DNA of 64,000 bases from Uruburuella testudinis (GTDB lineage: Bacteria > Pseudomonadota > Gammaproteobacteria > Burkholderiales > Neisseriaceae): NCBI RefSeq assembly GCF_022870865.1, contig NZ_CP091508.1, positions 1,178,001-1,242,000 of the forward strand, in the 5' to 3' direction. The translations under genes were made by a program, and so were the position numbers. Each line of letters begins with the position of its first letter. Within the stretch, counting starts at the first letter, position 1. Under the pieces are notes generated by a model, which did no database searches, had not been told where the DNA came from, and saw nothing but the letters and a program-made list of their open reading frames with translations. This document shows positions 1-8,543 of this stretch, piece by piece.

Positions 1-372
1 TCATGGGGATAGGTAAGATTTCGAGCGGCGAATAACGAAGAAATGTGCCAAAGATAGGGATTTTGCAAAAGTCTCGGCCTTACACATAATCATTTAAGCT
101 GCTTGATTCGTTATTCCTGCTCAAGCCGGAATGTCCTTTTATATAAGTTGATTTGCAATCAATGGGTTGAATTGTTGTGGATAGATTCCGGTTTGTGCAG
201 GAATGATTAGCTTTCGGGTTGTTTCCAAACTAAAATTTATTTTGCAAAAGCCTCAAGCTTTTGTTTGAATGATTGCCAATAATGGGTTTGCGCTCATTCT
301 GCGTATTATGTATCAGGCCGTCTGAAAGTGTTTTCAGACGGCCTGATACGTAAAGCAAAGAAACACGCGTGT
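1..372. other. Intergenic sequence with possible IS-end remnants
   Basis: I see no convincing gene here. Two short similar stretches, near 62-77 and 237-253, read TTTTGCAAAAG followed by TCTC or CCTC. On the other strand these resemble the GAGACCTTTGCAAAA-type ends I associate with IS5/IS1106-like elements of Neisseria. No transposase is present, so the link is only a suggestion. An uptake-sequence inverted pair occupies 311-348. Confidence 0.35.
311..348 (-). terminator. Uptake-sequence hairpin after the MliC-like lipoprotein gene
   Basis: Two AGGCCGTCTGAA copies face each other (TATCAGGCCGTCTGAAA, a 3-base loop, then the complement). They form a long perfect stem about 25 bp past the stop of the lipoprotein gene. 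Inverted uptake-sequence pairs are known to act as terminators in Neisseria. No long T-run is visible. Confidence 0.6.
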
Positions 373-717
373 TTAATCGGTTTCCAGATATTGCGTTTGC
401 TTGCCCTTGCGGGTGAGCGTGGCGGCGTTGTCCTGCACATGCCAGCGGGTGGTGGCGTTGCTGTATTCGGCACCTTGCGCCCATGCGCTGGCCTGAGTGA
501 GGGTTTCTACCGTGCTGCCTTGGTGCAGCTCGACAGTCAGCGGGCTGTTGCTGTTGATATACACGGCTCTGATGCGGCTGTTGCCTTTGGCGGCGCGGTA
601 GTCGATGGTGTAGGTTTGGGTAGCGGCCACGATGGGGGCGGGCGCTTCGGGGCGCACGGCTTTTTGCGAACCGCAGGCGGTGCAGGCGAAAATCAGCAGT
701 AGGGCGATGGGTTTCAT
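373..717 (-). CDS. Small lipoprotein, MliC/C-type lysozyme inhibitor-like
   Basis: Encodes 114 residues. The N-terminus MKPIALLLIFACTACG is a lipoprotein signal with the lipidated cysteine at residue 15 or just before it. The mature part has the layout of the MliC family: an early YTIDY strand, a central LTVELHQGS stretch, an SAWAQGAEYSN segment, an aromatic strand ending in RWHV, and an AATLTRKGK strand. Family members sit in the outer membrane or periplasm and block C-type lysozyme; the neisserial ACP adhesin also has this fold. The usual disulphide cysteines of MliC are missing after the lipobox, so inhibition is unproven. The gene lies 15 bp after the zinc-finger gene on the same strand, probably co-transcribed, and ends just before an uptake-sequence hairpin. 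Confidence 0.6.
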   Translation of the reverse strand: MKPIALLLIFACTACGSQKAVRPEAPAPIVAATQTYTIDYRAAKGNSRIRAVYINSNSPLTVELHQGSTVETLTQASAWAQGAEYSNATTRWHVQDNAATLTRKGKQTQYLETD

Positions 718-732
718 GCGGATCCCTCGGGC

Positions 733-921
733 TCAGTGGTGGCCGGCTTCGCCTTCGAGTTTGTAAACCGCGCCGCAATAGGGGCATTCGATGCTGCTGT
801 TGGACTGTATCGGCAGAAATACGCGCGGATGGCCGTTCCAGGCTTGGTTTTGCGGGCCTGAGCAGTGCAGCGGCAGATCATGGGGCGTAATCACGATGGT
901 TTCTTGGTTCAGTTCGCTCAT
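733..921 (-). CDS. Small CHCC-type zinc-finger protein
   Basis: Encodes 62 residues. It has the pattern of the zf-CHCC family, related to the mitochondrial complex I subunit NDUFS6: a histidine/cysteine pair at LPLHCSG (residues 17-21), a conserved HPRVFLPI segment, and the C-terminal ECPYCGAVYKL zinc knuckle. Bacterial members are short soluble proteins, often encoded beside ilvE in Neisseria and other beta-proteobacteria; their function is not established. It lies 85 bp downstream of ilvE with an uptake-sequence hairpin between, and 15 bp upstream of the lipoprotein gene. Family assignment is strong because of the spacing and the CPYCG motif; function is unknown. Confidence 0.8.
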   Translation of the reverse strand: MSELNQETIVITPHDLPLHCSGPQNQAWNGHPRVFLPIQSNSSIECPYCGAVYKLEGEAGHH

Positions 922-950
922 GGTTTTATCCTTGTGTTGATGTGTTGCAA

Positions 951-987
951 GAGGCCGTCTGAAAGCGGAGGGATATCAGACGGCCTG
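951..987 (-). terminator. Uptake-sequence hairpin after ilvE
   Basis: Inverted AGGCCGTCTGA/TCAGACGGCCT pair about 20 bp beyond the ilvE stop, separated by a purine-rich loop. Position and symmetry fit a terminator for ilvE, possibly partly read through into the zinc-finger gene. Confidence 0.55.
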
Positions 988-1006
988 ATGGGGCTAATCA
1001 ATAGGC

Positions 1007-1936
1007 TTATTTTACGTAAGTGAGCCAATGGCGGTATTGCGGGTTTTTGCCTTGCACGATATCGAAAAAGCGTTGTTGGATTTCGGCGGTTATCGGCCCG
1101 CGTTCGCCGATGCCGATTTCGCGGTTGTCGATTTCGCGGATGGGGGTAACTTCGGCGGCGGTGCCGGTGAAAAATACTTCGTCGGCAATATACAGCTCAT
1201 CGCGGGTGATGCGTTTTTCAAACACTTCCAGCCCCATTTCTTTGGCAATCGCAATCACGGTGCGGCGGGTAATGCCGTCGAGGGCGACGTCGAGCGCGGG
1301 GGTGTAGAGTGCGCCGTCTTTGACCGCAAAAATGTTTTCGCCCGAGCCTTCGGCCACGTAGCCTTGTGCATCCAGCAAAATGGCTTCATCGTAGCCGCCT
1401 TGGTGGGCTTCGCTGTTGGCCATGATGGAATTCATGTAGTTGCCGTTGGCTTTGGCTTTAATCATGGTGATGTTGGGGTGGTGGCGGGTAAACGAGCTGA
1501 TTTTGCAGCGGATGCCGCGTTTGATACCCTCTTCGCCCAAGTAGGCGCCCCAAGGCCAGGCGGCCACAATCAATTGCACATCGTCTGCTTTGGGGGCGAT
1601 GCCGAGTTTGGCTGAGCCGTAAAAAGCCATCGGGCGGAAGTAGCACGAATGCAGATTGTTGGCTTTCACCACGTCGATGTGCGCCTGATTGACGGCTTCT
1701 TTGCTGAAAGGCAGCGTCATGCCGGTGATTTTGGCGGAGTTAAACAGGCGGTCGGTATGCTCTTGCAGGCGGAAAATTGCCGGGCCTTCGGCGGTTTCGT
1801 AAGCGCGCACACCTTCGAATACGCCCATGCCGTAGTGCAGGGTGTGGCTGAGCACGTGGGTTTTGGCTTCGCGCCATTCGGTTAATTCGCCGTTGACCCA
1901 GATTTTACCGTCGCGGTCGTCCATTGTTAATGCCAT
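1007..1936 (-). CDS. ilvE: Branched-chain amino acid aminotransferase
   Basis: Encodes 309 residues, the usual length for class IV PLP aminotransferases of the IlvE type. It catalyses the last step of valine, leucine and isoleucine synthesis, moving an amino group between glutamate and branched 2-oxo acids in the cytoplasm. The opening (GKIWVNGELTEW, then VLSHTLHYGMGVFEGVRAY at about 28-46) is typical. The PLP lysine is K162 in KAKANGNYMNS, and EGSGENIF (about 196-203) is the conserved cofactor-phosphate region. The start at 1936 gives the standard N-terminus. Upstream, the minus strand has a TATAAT-like -10 at 2083-2078. An uptake-sequence hairpin follows the stop. Confidence 0.95.
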   Translation of the reverse strand: MALTMDDRDGKIWVNGELTEWREAKTHVLSHTLHYGMGVFEGVRAYETAEGPAIFRLQEHTDRLFNSAKITGMTLPFSKEAVNQAHIDVVKANNLHSCYFRPMAFYGSAKLGIAPKADDVQLIVAAWPWGAYLGEEGIKRGIRCKISSFTRHHPNITMIKAKANGNYMNSIMANSEAHQGGYDEAILLDAQGYVAEGSGENIFAVKDGALYTPALDVALDGITRRTVIAIAKEMGLEVFEKRITRDELYIADEVFFTGTAAEVTPIREIDNREIGIGERGPITAEIQQRFFDIVQGKNPQYRHWLTYVK

Positions 1937-2274
1937 GATTTGCTTTCTGTATTTGTCGGTCAGAGTGTTGTGTGGTGCTTTTGCGGCAAACTGCGGCGTT
2001 GTGCGCGGCTTGAAGGCGCGGCAGGGCGGATGGCTGCTGCGGTGTTTGCGGGCATAAAGCAGAAAATTGTCTGCATTATTATACTCGTTTTTTATCGGGC
2101 TGCACTGCTTTGCCGCAGTTTATTGAAAGGCCGTCTGAATGGTTTCAGACGGCCTCAGCGCTTCTTGAGCATGGGTTAATCATCACCTTGATGCACGCAG
2201 CGGATATGTTTTCAGAGGCACAAAGCACCCGTTAACCGCATGGAATGCCCCAAAAAAACGGCGGCGGGCGGTTG
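1937..2274. other. Intergenic region between hisD and ilvE
   Basis: No gene seen. It holds the likely ilvE promoter (TATAAT on the minus strand at 2083-2078; no clear -35) and an uptake-sequence hairpin at 2127-2156. Confidence 0.5.
2127..2156 (-). terminator. Uptake-sequence hairpin downstream of hisD
   Basis: AAGGCCGTCTGAA and its complement are separated by only a few bases, about 120 bp past the hisD stop. It is a probable end point for the hisG-PIN-hisD transcript. Confidence 0.5.
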
Positions 2275-3567
2275 TTAATCTTTCAAACGGAATTCCGCTG
2301 CGCGGGCGTGGGCGGTGAGCATTTCGCCGTGTGCCAGTGTGCTGGCGATTTTGCCGAGTGTTTGCGCGCCTTGCTCCGATACTTGAATCAGGCTGGAGCG
2401 TTTTTGGAAATCGTAAGTGCCCAAGGGGGAGGAGAAACGGGCGGTGCGGCTGGTGGGCAAAACGTGGTTGGGGCCGGCGCAGTAGTCGCCGAGGCTTTCG
2501 CTGGTGTATCGGCCCATGAAAATGGCGCCGGCATGGCGGATTTTTGGCGACCATGCTTGCGGGTTTTCAACGGAAAGTTCCAGATGTTCGGGTGCGATAT
2601 AGTTGGCGATTTCGCAGGCTTCGTCTAAATTTTCGGCCAGAATCATGGCGCCGCGGTTGCCGAGTGAGGCTTCGATGATGGCGCGGCGCGGCATTTCTTC
2701 AATCAGTTGGTTCATGGCCGTCTGAACCTCGTCAAGATATGGCTGCGAGGTGCCGATTAAAATGGCTTGGGCGATTTCATCGTGTTCGGCCTGGCTGAAC
2801 AAATCCATCGCCACCCATTCGGCGGGGGTGCTGCCGTCGGCAATCACCAGGATTTCAGAGGGGCCGGCCACCATGTCGATGCCGACCACGCCGAACACGC
2901 GGCGTTTGGCGGCGGCAACAAAGGCGTTGCCGGGGCCGGTGATTTTGTCTACCTGCGGCACGGTTTCGGTGCCGTAAGCCAGCGCGGCCACGGCTTGCGC
3001 ACCGCCGATGGTAAAAACGCTGGTTACGCCGGCTACGTAGGCGGCGGCCAATACGATGTCGTTGCGCTCGCCGTTGGGCGTGGGCACAACCATGATGATT
3101 TCTTGTACGCCGGCCACGTGCGCGGGCATGGCGTTCATAATCACTGAGCTGGGATAAGCTGCTTTGCCGCCGGGCACATAAATGCCTACCCGGTCGAGCG
3201 CAGTGATTTGCTGGCCGAGCAGCGTGCCGTCTTCATCGGTGTAGCACCACGATTCCATTTTTTGGCGCCGGTGGTAGCTTTCTACCCGGGCGGCGGCTTG
3301 CTTTAAGGCCGTCTGAACGTTTTCGGGCAGGCGCTCGAATGCGGCTTTGAGGTCTGCCTGCGAAAGAGTGAGGTCGGCCATGTTTTGGGCGGATGTGCCG
3401 TCAAAGCGGTTGCTGTATTCGATGACGGCCGCATCGCCGCGCTTTTGTACATCGGCGCAGATGTCGGCCACAATTTGATCGATTTTTGGGTCTTGTGCGG
3501 TTTCAAAAGCCAGCAGTGCTTTGAGCTCGCTCTGGAAATTGTCGGAACGGGTGTTGAGCTTTTTCAT
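2275..3567 (-). CDS. hisD: Histidinol dehydrogenase
   Basis: Encodes 430 residues, the family norm. It carries out the last two NAD-dependent oxidations of histidine synthesis, from L-histidinol through histidinal to histidine, using zinc. Motifs run in order: [13 protein letters not shown] (about 128-140), [12 protein letters not shown] (211-222), [11 protein letters not shown] (234-244), the zinc/catalytic SQAEHDE (258-264), the PEHLE catalytic Glu-His pair near 330, and [12 protein letters not shown] near the end. It lies 17 bp after the PIN/NYN-like gene on the same strand, with hisG upstream, so the three look like one transcript. The other his genes are not in this window. No defects seen. 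Confidence 0.96.
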   Translation of the reverse strand: MKKLNTRSDNFQSELKALLAFETAQDPKIDQIVADICADVQKRGDAAVIEYSNRFDGTSAQNMADLTLSQADLKAAFERLPENVQTALKQAAARVESYHRRQKMESWCYTDEDGTLLGQQITALDRVGIYVPGGKAAYPSSVIMNAMPAHVAGVQEIIMVVPTPNGERNDIVLAAAYVAGVTSVFTIGGAQAVAALAYGTETVPQVDKITGPGNAFVAAAKRRVFGVVGIDMVAGPSEILVIADGSTPAEWVAMDLFSQAEHDEIAQAILIGTSQPYLDEVQTAMNQLIEEMPRRAIIEASLGNRGAMILAENLDEACEIANYIAPEHLELSVENPQAWSPKIRHAGAIFMGRYTSESLGDYCAGPNHVLPTSRTARFSSPLGTYDFQKRSSLIQVSEQGAQTLGKIASTLAHGEMLTAHARAAEFRLKD

Positions 3568-3584
3568 GGTTGTTCTCTGGGTAG

Positions 3585-4757
3585 TTAAAAAGTGTATCGG
3601 ATGCGGTTGCCGTCGAGGTGAATGATGCCGTGCGCCTGCAATTCGTCAAACACGACGGCGGCTTCTCCGGCTTCTGTGCGCAGCCAGGATGCAATCGAAT
3701 TTTGCAGGCTGCGGCTGCTGATGGGGCGGTTGCGGCTGATTTTTTGTAAAACGGCCAGCGTTTTTTGTGCGGCATCGGAAAGCGTTGCGCTGGCTTTCGG
3801 GCGCCGGTTTGCCGGTGCTGCTTGAGTTGGCGGTAAAACGGTTTCAGACGGCATGATTTCGGCATCGATGATGTCGGCTTCGGCAATCTCGTCGGGGTAG
3901 CTGATTTTATTGTTGTTGAAAATAAAAATGCGTTGTTGCGCCAGCTTGGCGGCGGTTTGCTCGCTGTTGCCGGTGTCGGTGTCTTGGCCGCTGCCGGCAA
4001 AGCTTTGGATAACGTTATAAAGCGCCGTGCGGCTGCGTGGGCGCAGTGCCAGAATGCGTTTGATCAGACGTTGGTCGAAATCTTTGCTGCTGAAGTGATA
4101 GTGCAGGTTGTGGCCGGCATCTGCGCTGATAAAGCCTTGCAGCAGCAGTTTGGCGGCGATTTTTTCCACACTTTGCAAGCGCTCGTTTTTGCGGTGTGTT
4201 TTCAATTCGCTTTTCAGCAGCTTGCGCAAGGTTTTCAGCAGCTTTTCATAGTTGCCGGGCAGGGGCGGTTCTGCTTGGCTGAAATAGGCCACGGCTTTTT
4301 TGAAACCGTTGCGGATTAAAGCATTGTCGGTTTGGGGCAGGGGCTGAGGTGCTGTTTGGGCGGCATTGTTTTTGCCGTTGCCGAGCATTTTGACTGATTT
4401 TCCGCTCAATTCTTTTACCCGCACGATTTGCTCGGCCATCTTACGGTTGTCGATATGTTCGACCAGCGGGTCGAAGCCGCCGTCTTTGGAAAGAATGCAG
4501 ATTTGCGCATCGGGATCGGTTTGGGTGATGCGGCCCATGTAAAAGGCCAGGTAAAAATCCAGCGCGTTTTTGCCGGTTTTTTCCAGGCGCACGAAATGCA
4601 CGTTTTTACCGAAGCGCAATAAGGATTCGCATAAATCGATCGGGATGCTTTTTTGTTGGTGCAAACCGAGAAACAGCCAGATTTGGCAATCATCATCGCT
4701 GATTTTATTCAAATCGGCAGGTTGGGTGTTTTCAAAATCAATTAATAAATGTTTCAT
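3585..4757 (-). CDS. PIN/NYN-like domain protein in the his cluster
   Basis: Encodes 390 residues. The first 120 or so form a PIN-like/NYN nuclease fold: an opening [11 protein letters not shown] with the acidic pair at D7 and E9, [13 protein letters not shown], and [15 protein letters not shown], a distribution of acidic residues typical of metal-dependent RNases. After a low-complexity linker come two helical winged-helix-like regions: one around 160-240, the other at the C-terminus ([13 protein letters not shown] to [11 protein letters not shown]). Similar proteins are predicted RNA-binding or RNA-cleaving factors; target and activity are unknown. It lies between hisG (30 bp upstream, with a single uptake sequence in the gap) and hisD (17 bp downstream). 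A histidine-related role is only suggested by position. Confidence 0.65.
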   Translation of the reverse strand: MKHLLIDFENTQPADLNKISDDDCQIWLFLGLHQQKSIPIDLCESLLRFGKNVHFVRLEKTGKNALDFYLAFYMGRITQTDPDAQICILSKDGGFDPLVEHIDNRKMAEQIVRVKELSGKSVKMLGNGKNNAAQTAPQPLPQTDNALIRNGFKKAVAYFSQAEPPLPGNYEKLLKTLRKLLKSELKTHRKNERLQSVEKIAAKLLLQGFISADAGHNLHYHFSSKDFDQRLIKRILALRPRSRTALYNVIQSFAGSGQDTDTGNSEQTAAKLAQQRIFIFNNNKISYPDEIAEADIIDAEIMPSETVLPPTQAAPANRRPKASATLSDAAQKTLAVLQKISRNRPISSRSLQNSIASWLRTEAGEAAVVFDELQAHGIIHLDGNRIRYTF

Positions 4758-4787
4758 CGGTTTGCTCGCTTTTTCAGACGGCCTCGC

Positions 4788-5447
4788 TCAAGCTTCTGCG
4801 CCTACTGCGCCGGCAAAGGCATCGATAATCGGCTGGAGTAGGGCGTATTTGACTTTCAGCGCGGCTTTGTTGACCACCAGGCGGCTGGAAATATCGGCAA
4901 TATGCTCCACTGCTTCAAGGTTGTTGGCCTTTAAAGTGCCGCCGGTTGATACTAAGTCGACAATGGCATCGGAAAGCCCGACCAAGGGCGCCAGCTCCAT
5001 CGAGCCGTAAAGCTTGATGATGTCTACGTGCACGCCTTTGCCGGCAAAGTGTTCGGCGGCAATATCGGGGTATTTGGTGGCCACGCGCAGGCGGCGGCCG
5101 GGCTGCGAGGCGGCTGTGTAATCAAAGCCTTTTTGCACCGCTACCATCATGCGGCATTTGGCAATTTGCAGATCAAGCGGCTGGTAAAGGCCGTCGCCGC
5201 CGTGTTCGGTGAGCACGTCTTTGCCGGCGATGCCGAAATCGGCCGCGCCGTATTGCACATAAGTGGGCACGTCGGTGGCGCGTACAATCACCAGCCGGAT
5301 ATTGGGCAGATTGGTGCCGATAATCAGTTTGCGCGAGCTGCCCGGCTCTTCGGCAGGTGTAATGCCAGCAGCGGCCAGCAGCGGCAGTGTTTCGTCAAAA
5401 ATACGCCCTTTGGAAAGGGCAATGGTCAGATGATTGTTGTCAGACAT
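4788..5447 (-). CDS. hisG: ATP phosphoribosyltransferase, short form
   Basis: Encodes 219 residues. It catalyses the first, committed step of histidine synthesis, joining ATP and PRPP. Motifs: [18 protein letters not shown] near the start, [19 protein letters not shown] (about 54-72), the PRPP-binding run ending [14 protein letters not shown] near 165-178, and a truncated C-terminus. The protein lacks the third regulatory domain of long HisG (about 290-300 residues), so it is the short form. Short HisG works only in a hetero-octamer with HisZ, a histidyl-tRNA synthetase relative; hisZ is not in this window and should be elsewhere. It leads a likely hisG-PIN-hisD operon. An uptake-sequence pair lies just upstream. 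Confidence 0.95.
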   Translation of the reverse strand: MSDNNHLTIALSKGRIFDETLPLLAAAGITPAEEPGSSRKLIIGTNLPNIRLVIVRATDVPTYVQYGAADFGIAGKDVLTEHGGDGLYQPLDLQIAKCRMMVAVQKGFDYTAASQPGRRLRVATKYPDIAAEHFAGKGVHVDIIKLYGSMELAPLVGLSDAIVDLVSTGGTLKANNLEAVEHIADISSRLVVNKAALKVKYALLQPIIDAFAGAVGAEA

Positions 5448-5460
5448 GGTTTTCTCTTGA

Positions 5461-5493
5461 TGAGGCCGTCTGAAAACGTTTCAGACGGCCTGA
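5461..5493 (-). terminator. Uptake-sequence hairpin after the SCO gene
   Basis: A tight inverted AGGCCGTCTGAA pair with a short loop lies between the SCO gene stop and the hisG start. It separates the two transcription units. Confidence 0.55.
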
Positions 5494-5510
5494 TGAAACG
5501 GTGAAGATGC

Positions 5511-6161
5511 TTATTGTAGCAAAATCTTGATATCATCGGCGATTTGTGCGGCGGTGCTGCCGTAAGGCGCAAATACCGCCACTTCGCCGGCTTTGTCGAG
5601 CAAATACGCACCGGCCGTGTGGTCAACCAGATAAACCGTGTCAGATTGCTGCCCCGCTTTGGCCGACACTACCCGGTATTGCTGCTTGATCACCGGCAGG
5701 CTTTGGCCTTCGGTAACAGTCAGACCGATAAAATCAGGGTTGAATTGTTTGGCATATTTGCCGATTAATTCGGGCGTGTCGCGCTCGGGGTCGACACTGG
5801 CAAAAACCACCGCCACATCTTTGGCCTGATCGCCCAATTGTTTTAACGCATCGCTATAAGTCAGCAGCTCGGTGGGGCAGACATCGGGGCAGTGGGTGTA
5901 GCCGAAAGACAAAACCACCACTTTGCCTTTTAAGCTGCTCAGGCTGAAAGGCTTGCCCTCGCCGTCGGTCATGGTGAAATCGCCGCCGATGTCTTCTTTG
6001 CGCATATCAGTGCCGTGGAAACCGGCCGAGGCGGCCGCGCCTGAAGAATCGGCAGAAGCCGGCGCAGAAGCTGCCGGTGCGGCGGATTGTTGCGGCTGGC
6101 AGGCGGCCAGCAGCGCTAAAGCCAGCGCAGGCGCCATCAAGCGGCGTGAGATAGGATTCAT
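5511..6161 (-). CDS. SCO1/SenC family lipoprotein
   Basis: Encodes 216 residues. The signal ends in LALLAAC with the lipidated cysteine at residue 21, followed by a flexible Ala/Ser/Pro linker to about residue 48. The rest is a thioredoxin-like SCO domain: GDFTMTDGEGKPFSLSSL, the copper-binding pair in CPDVCPTE (C91 and C95), ASVDPERDTPE, and the third ligand histidine in LVDHTAGAYLL near 180. SCO proteins deliver copper to, or reduce, the CuA site of cytochrome oxidase, or act in periplasmic thiol redox. Neisseria lack a CuA-type aa3 oxidase in most species, so the redox or copper-protection role seems as likely; that part is inference. Confidence 0.9.
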   Translation of the reverse strand: MNPISRRLMAPALALALLAACQPQQSAAPAASAPASADSSGAAASAGFHGTDMRKEDIGGDFTMTDGEGKPFSLSSLKGKVVVLSFGYTHCPDVCPTELLTYSDALKQLGDQAKDVAVVFASVDPERDTPELIGKYAKQFNPDFIGLTVTEGQSLPVIKQQYRVVSAKAGQQSDTVYLVDHTAGAYLLDKAGEVAVFAPYGSTAAQIADDIKILLQ

Positions 6162-6354
6162 GTTATTTACTCCTGATAGGAAATACGCTTATCTTAACGT
6201 GTTTGCCGGTTTTGATGTAGGGGTTTCGGCAGTTTTTGCACCGAACTTGATTTAGGCGAAATCCGCCGCACAGGCCGTCTGAAACCGAGTTGAAATTAAT
6301 ATTTATTATTTTCAATTGTTTAATAAAAATGTAATAAAATATGACGATGTGCGC

Positions 6355-6382
6355 TTTACAAGAAAAAATTTGCCGCTATAAT
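6355..6382 (+). promoter_or_regulatory. Sigma-70-type promoter of the tRNA-Leu gene
   Basis: A TTTACA -35 box (6355-6360), a 16-base spacer and a perfect TATAAT -10 box (6377-6382) lie 15 bp before the tRNA start. The upstream 80 bp are very AT-rich, consistent with an UP element. Confidence 0.75.
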
Positions 6383-6397
6383 AGCCACTTCTTCACC

Positions 6398-6482
6398 GCC
6401 CAGGTGGCGAAATTGGTAGACGCAGGGGACTCAAAATCCCCCGCCGCAAGGTGTGTCGGTTCGAGTCCGACCCTGGGCACCA
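6398..6482 (+). tRNA. tRNA-Leu(CAA)
   Basis: 85 nt including the encoded CCA. The acceptor stem GCCCAGG pairs with CCTGGGC (6472-6478), followed by discriminator A and CCA. The anticodon stem GGGGA/TCCCC encloses CTCAAAA, giving anticodon CAA (6432-6434), which reads UUG. A long class II variable arm follows, then the T arm GTCGG-TTCGAGT-CCGAC. A strong promoter precedes it and a hairpin terminator follows. Confidence 0.97.
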
Positions 6483-6488
6483 AATACT

Positions 6489-6532
6489 AAAGCGCTTGAA
6501 TCTAAACGGATTCAGGCGCTTTTGCTTTTGGG
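6489..6532 (+). terminator. Terminator of tRNA-Leu
   Basis: A 14-bp stem starting AAAGCGC and closing GGCGCTTT, with a 6-base loop and a T-rich tail, begins seven bases after the CCA end. Confidence 0.8.
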
Positions 6533-6606
6533 TTTTATTCAATTTGATTTTTGGTTTTGTTCTACATTTTATATCTTGTTCTACATTTCGCCTGATTTGC
6601 GGCTAT

Positions 6607-6634
6607 AAAAAATAGCCCGGATTGGGCTATTTTG
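6607..6634. terminator. Bidirectional hairpin terminator
   Basis: AAAATAGCCC and GGGCTATTTT flank a 5-base loop, with A-rich sequence before and T-rich after. It could stop transcripts from either side, including azlCD read-through. Confidence 0.65.
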
Positions 6635-6822
6635 TCGGCTATGCCGGTTATGTTCTGGATTGGCATTTTCATTCTAAAAATATTTTATTAATTTCTCTTT
6701 ATAAAACAATTAGCTTGATTTAAATAATGCAGTTATTCAATTGCCGTTTCTATAGGCGGCTTTTTGGATTGTGTATTTTTATAAACCAGTGCCGTTTGAT
6801 TGCAGTGGGCTGTATTTAAATT

Positions 6823-7125
6823 TTATCCTTGCATCCAATACCCTAACAAGCCGGAGGAGATCACGGCGATGAGTACGGTTGGCAGCATCGACAAGCGGCT
6901 GGAGGCCAGCAGGGTGAGCGCCAGGGCAATCAGCTCGTGCGGTTTGTCGGAAACGAAATGCGGGGCAATCACGGCAATGAGCACGCAGCCGGGCGCAGCT
7001 TCCATCACGGCGGCGGCGCGCGGGCTGAGGGTGCGGCGGCGCAGGGCGAGAAAGCCGATAAGGCGGGTGGAATAAGTGGCGGCGAGCATGCCGAGAATGG
7101 TGAGGAATGAGGCCCATGAAATCAT
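6823..7125 (-). CDS. azlD: AzlD family branched-chain amino acid exporter subunit
   Basis: Encodes 100 residues with about three to four membrane helices, typical of the small AzlD/BrnE subunit. It starts MISWASFLTILGMLAATYSTR and has the family features TYSTRLIGFL, an APGCVLIAVIAP helix and a final SGLLGYWMQG. With AzlC it forms an inner-membrane exporter of branched-chain amino acids or related compounds. The ATG at 7125 is chosen because it overlaps the azlC stop by ATGA, giving translational coupling; a longer frame upstream merely shadows azlC. Confidence 0.88.
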   Translation of the reverse strand: MISWASFLTILGMLAATYSTRLIGFLALRRRTLSPRAAAVMEAAPGCVLIAVIAPHFVSDKPHELIALALTLLASSRLSMLPTVLIAVISSGLLGYWMQG

Positions 7126-7859
7126 GCTTCGGCACTCCAAAAATAGGCGGCAATCAAGCCTGCTGCCGCACCGGCCGGCACATACCACGCGCCTTCGCCC
7201 AACAGAGAAACCAGCGCCGCGACCGCCAGGCTGACCAGCCATGGCCGCGCGGCTCGAAAACCTTTCCACATTCCGCGCAACAACACCAGAAATACGGCCG
7301 GAAAAGCCATGCCGAAACCCAGCGCTTCCACATCGCCGAATGCGGGGCCGACGGCGGCGCCCAGCGCGGTAAATGCAACCCACATCACATATAGGGTCAG
7401 GCTGACACCCATATAATAAGCCAGGCTGAATGCCGGCAGACCGCGTGCTTTGCGGCGGTTGGCATCGGCAATGCCCATTGCCCAGCTTTCATCGGTCATA
7501 AAAAACAGTGCGGGCAGGGCTTTTTTCAGCGGCAGATGGCGCATATAAGGCGTTAACGCAGCGCCCATCAGGATGTGGCGGGTATTGATCATAAAAGTTA
7601 CCGCGATAATCAGCAGCACGGGCAGTGGATTGCCCCACAAGCCCACGGCGGCAAATTCGGAGCCGCCGGCAAAGTTCAGGCCGGTCATCAGCGGCATTTC
7701 GAGCACACTCATGCCTTTTTGGGCGCCCTGTACACCTAAAATCAGCGCAAAGGGAATCATGCCCACCAACACCGGCAGGCAGTTTTTGATGCCGCGGTTA
7801 AATTCAGAACGGGGCGAGTCGGCCTTTGTCGGCAAGGTGTGGGCAGCGGTGGGCGGCAT
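7122..7859 (-). CDS. azlC: AzlC family branched-chain amino acid exporter subunit
   Basis: Encodes 245 residues, the usual AzlC/BrnF size. After a short cytoplasmic N-terminus come SEFNRGIKNCLPVLVGMIPFA, GLNFAGGSEFAAVGLW and NTRHILMGAALTPYM, the conserved core of the family, and several further helices. It pairs with the overlapping azlD. Such exporters are often controlled by an Lrp-type regulator encoded divergently. Here the divergent neighbour is a wrecked Lrp-like reading frame, so regulation may have been lost (inference). Confidence 0.92.
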   Translation of the reverse strand: MPPTAAHTLPTKADSPRSEFNRGIKNCLPVLVGMIPFALILGVQGAQKGMSVLEMPLMTGLNFAGGSEFAAVGLWGNPLPVLLIIAVTFMINTRHILMGAALTPYMRHLPLKKALPALFFMTDESWAMGIADANRRKARGLPAFSLAYYMGVSLTLYVMWVAFTALGAAVGPAFGDVEALGFGMAFPAVFLVLLRGMWKGFRAARPWLVSLAVAALVSLLGEGAWYVPAGAAAGLIAAYFWSAEA

Positions 7860-7977
7860 GGCATATTTCCTGTAAACGGGCGCTTATTATAATATCGGAC
7901 GGCTAAAATCGGATTGCGTATATGCTGAAAATTTTCATCAAATAAGCATTAAAATCATTATTTCTGGAAAATCCTTG

Positions 7978-8400
7978 CTGCTTTGCAGCGCAACGGCAAA
8001 TGGCAAAATGTGGAGCAGGCCAAACCGATAGGCTGTCGCTGTTGCCCTGTTTGAGGCGGGTAAACTGTTGGAAGAAGCGGGCATTATCGAGCGTTACCGC
8101 GCCCAAATCGATGCAGCCAAAGTGGGCAGGGGTTTGCCGTGTTTGTACGGGTGCGGGTGAAAAGCCGGGATGTGTGGCGGTGGTAGAAGGCTTTGCCGAA
8201 GCGGTGCGCGGCTTGGCGCAGGTATTGGAGTGCCATCTGATGGCGGGCGACAGCAATTTTTGTTGCGGGTGGTGGCTGCGGATTTAGACGATTACCGCTG
8301 TTTTCAGATTGAACACCTCACCCATATTCCGGGTGCAAAATATCAAAATCGGTGTTCCTCTATAGCAGGTAAAGCTGACTTCCCGGCTGCCCGGTTGCAG
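7978..8400 (+). pseudogene. Decayed Lrp/AsnC-type regulator
   Basis: No single frame is open, but the three plus-strand frames together give the order of an Lrp/AsnC protein. Near 7984: LQRNGKWQNVEQAKPIG (start of the helix-turn-helix). Near 8033: LSLLPCLRRVN (recognition helix), then LLEEAGIIERYRAQIDAAKVG. Near 8132: FAVFVRVRVKSRD, then VLECHLMAGDS (the classic ECH-x-TG-x region of the ligand domain). Near 8255: FLLRVVAADLDDYRCF and EHLTHIPGA. At least three to four frameshifts and one in-frame stop separate these blocks. The recognition-helix and RAM-domain matches make the family clear. It is divergent from azlCD, the usual place for their regulator. No start codon is identified. Confidence 0.82.
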
Positions 8401-8454
8401 AACAGCCCGCCCGGTTTGCATTTCCAAGTGAATGAGATTAGGTGTTGTATTTTT

Positions 8455-8482
8455 GAGGCCGTCTGAATATTTTCAGACGGCA
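8455..8482. terminator. Uptake-sequence hairpin upstream of radC
   Basis: Inverted GAGGCCGTCTGAA/TTCAGACGGC pair with a short loop, placed after the Lrp-like pseudogene and before radC. Confidence 0.5.
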
Positions 8483-8543
8483 TTTATTTGATATGGGTAA
8501 AATAAATGCTATGATAATTTCATTAACAATAACGGGGAACAAT

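Larger units (their letters stand above)
6483..6822. other. AT-rich region after tRNA-Leu
   Basis: No gene recognised. It contains the tRNA terminator, a second bidirectional hairpin (6607-6634) and AT-rich sequence with a repeated GTTCTACATTT. The 3' ends of tRNA genes are common integration sites, but no integrase and no second copy of the tRNA end is visible here. Confidence 0.5.

Noticed and set aside
6398..6823. Prophage or island integration site at the tRNA-Leu 3' end
   Set aside because: No integrase, no second copy of the tRNA end, and ordinary genes follow; only the AT-rich spacer is unusual.
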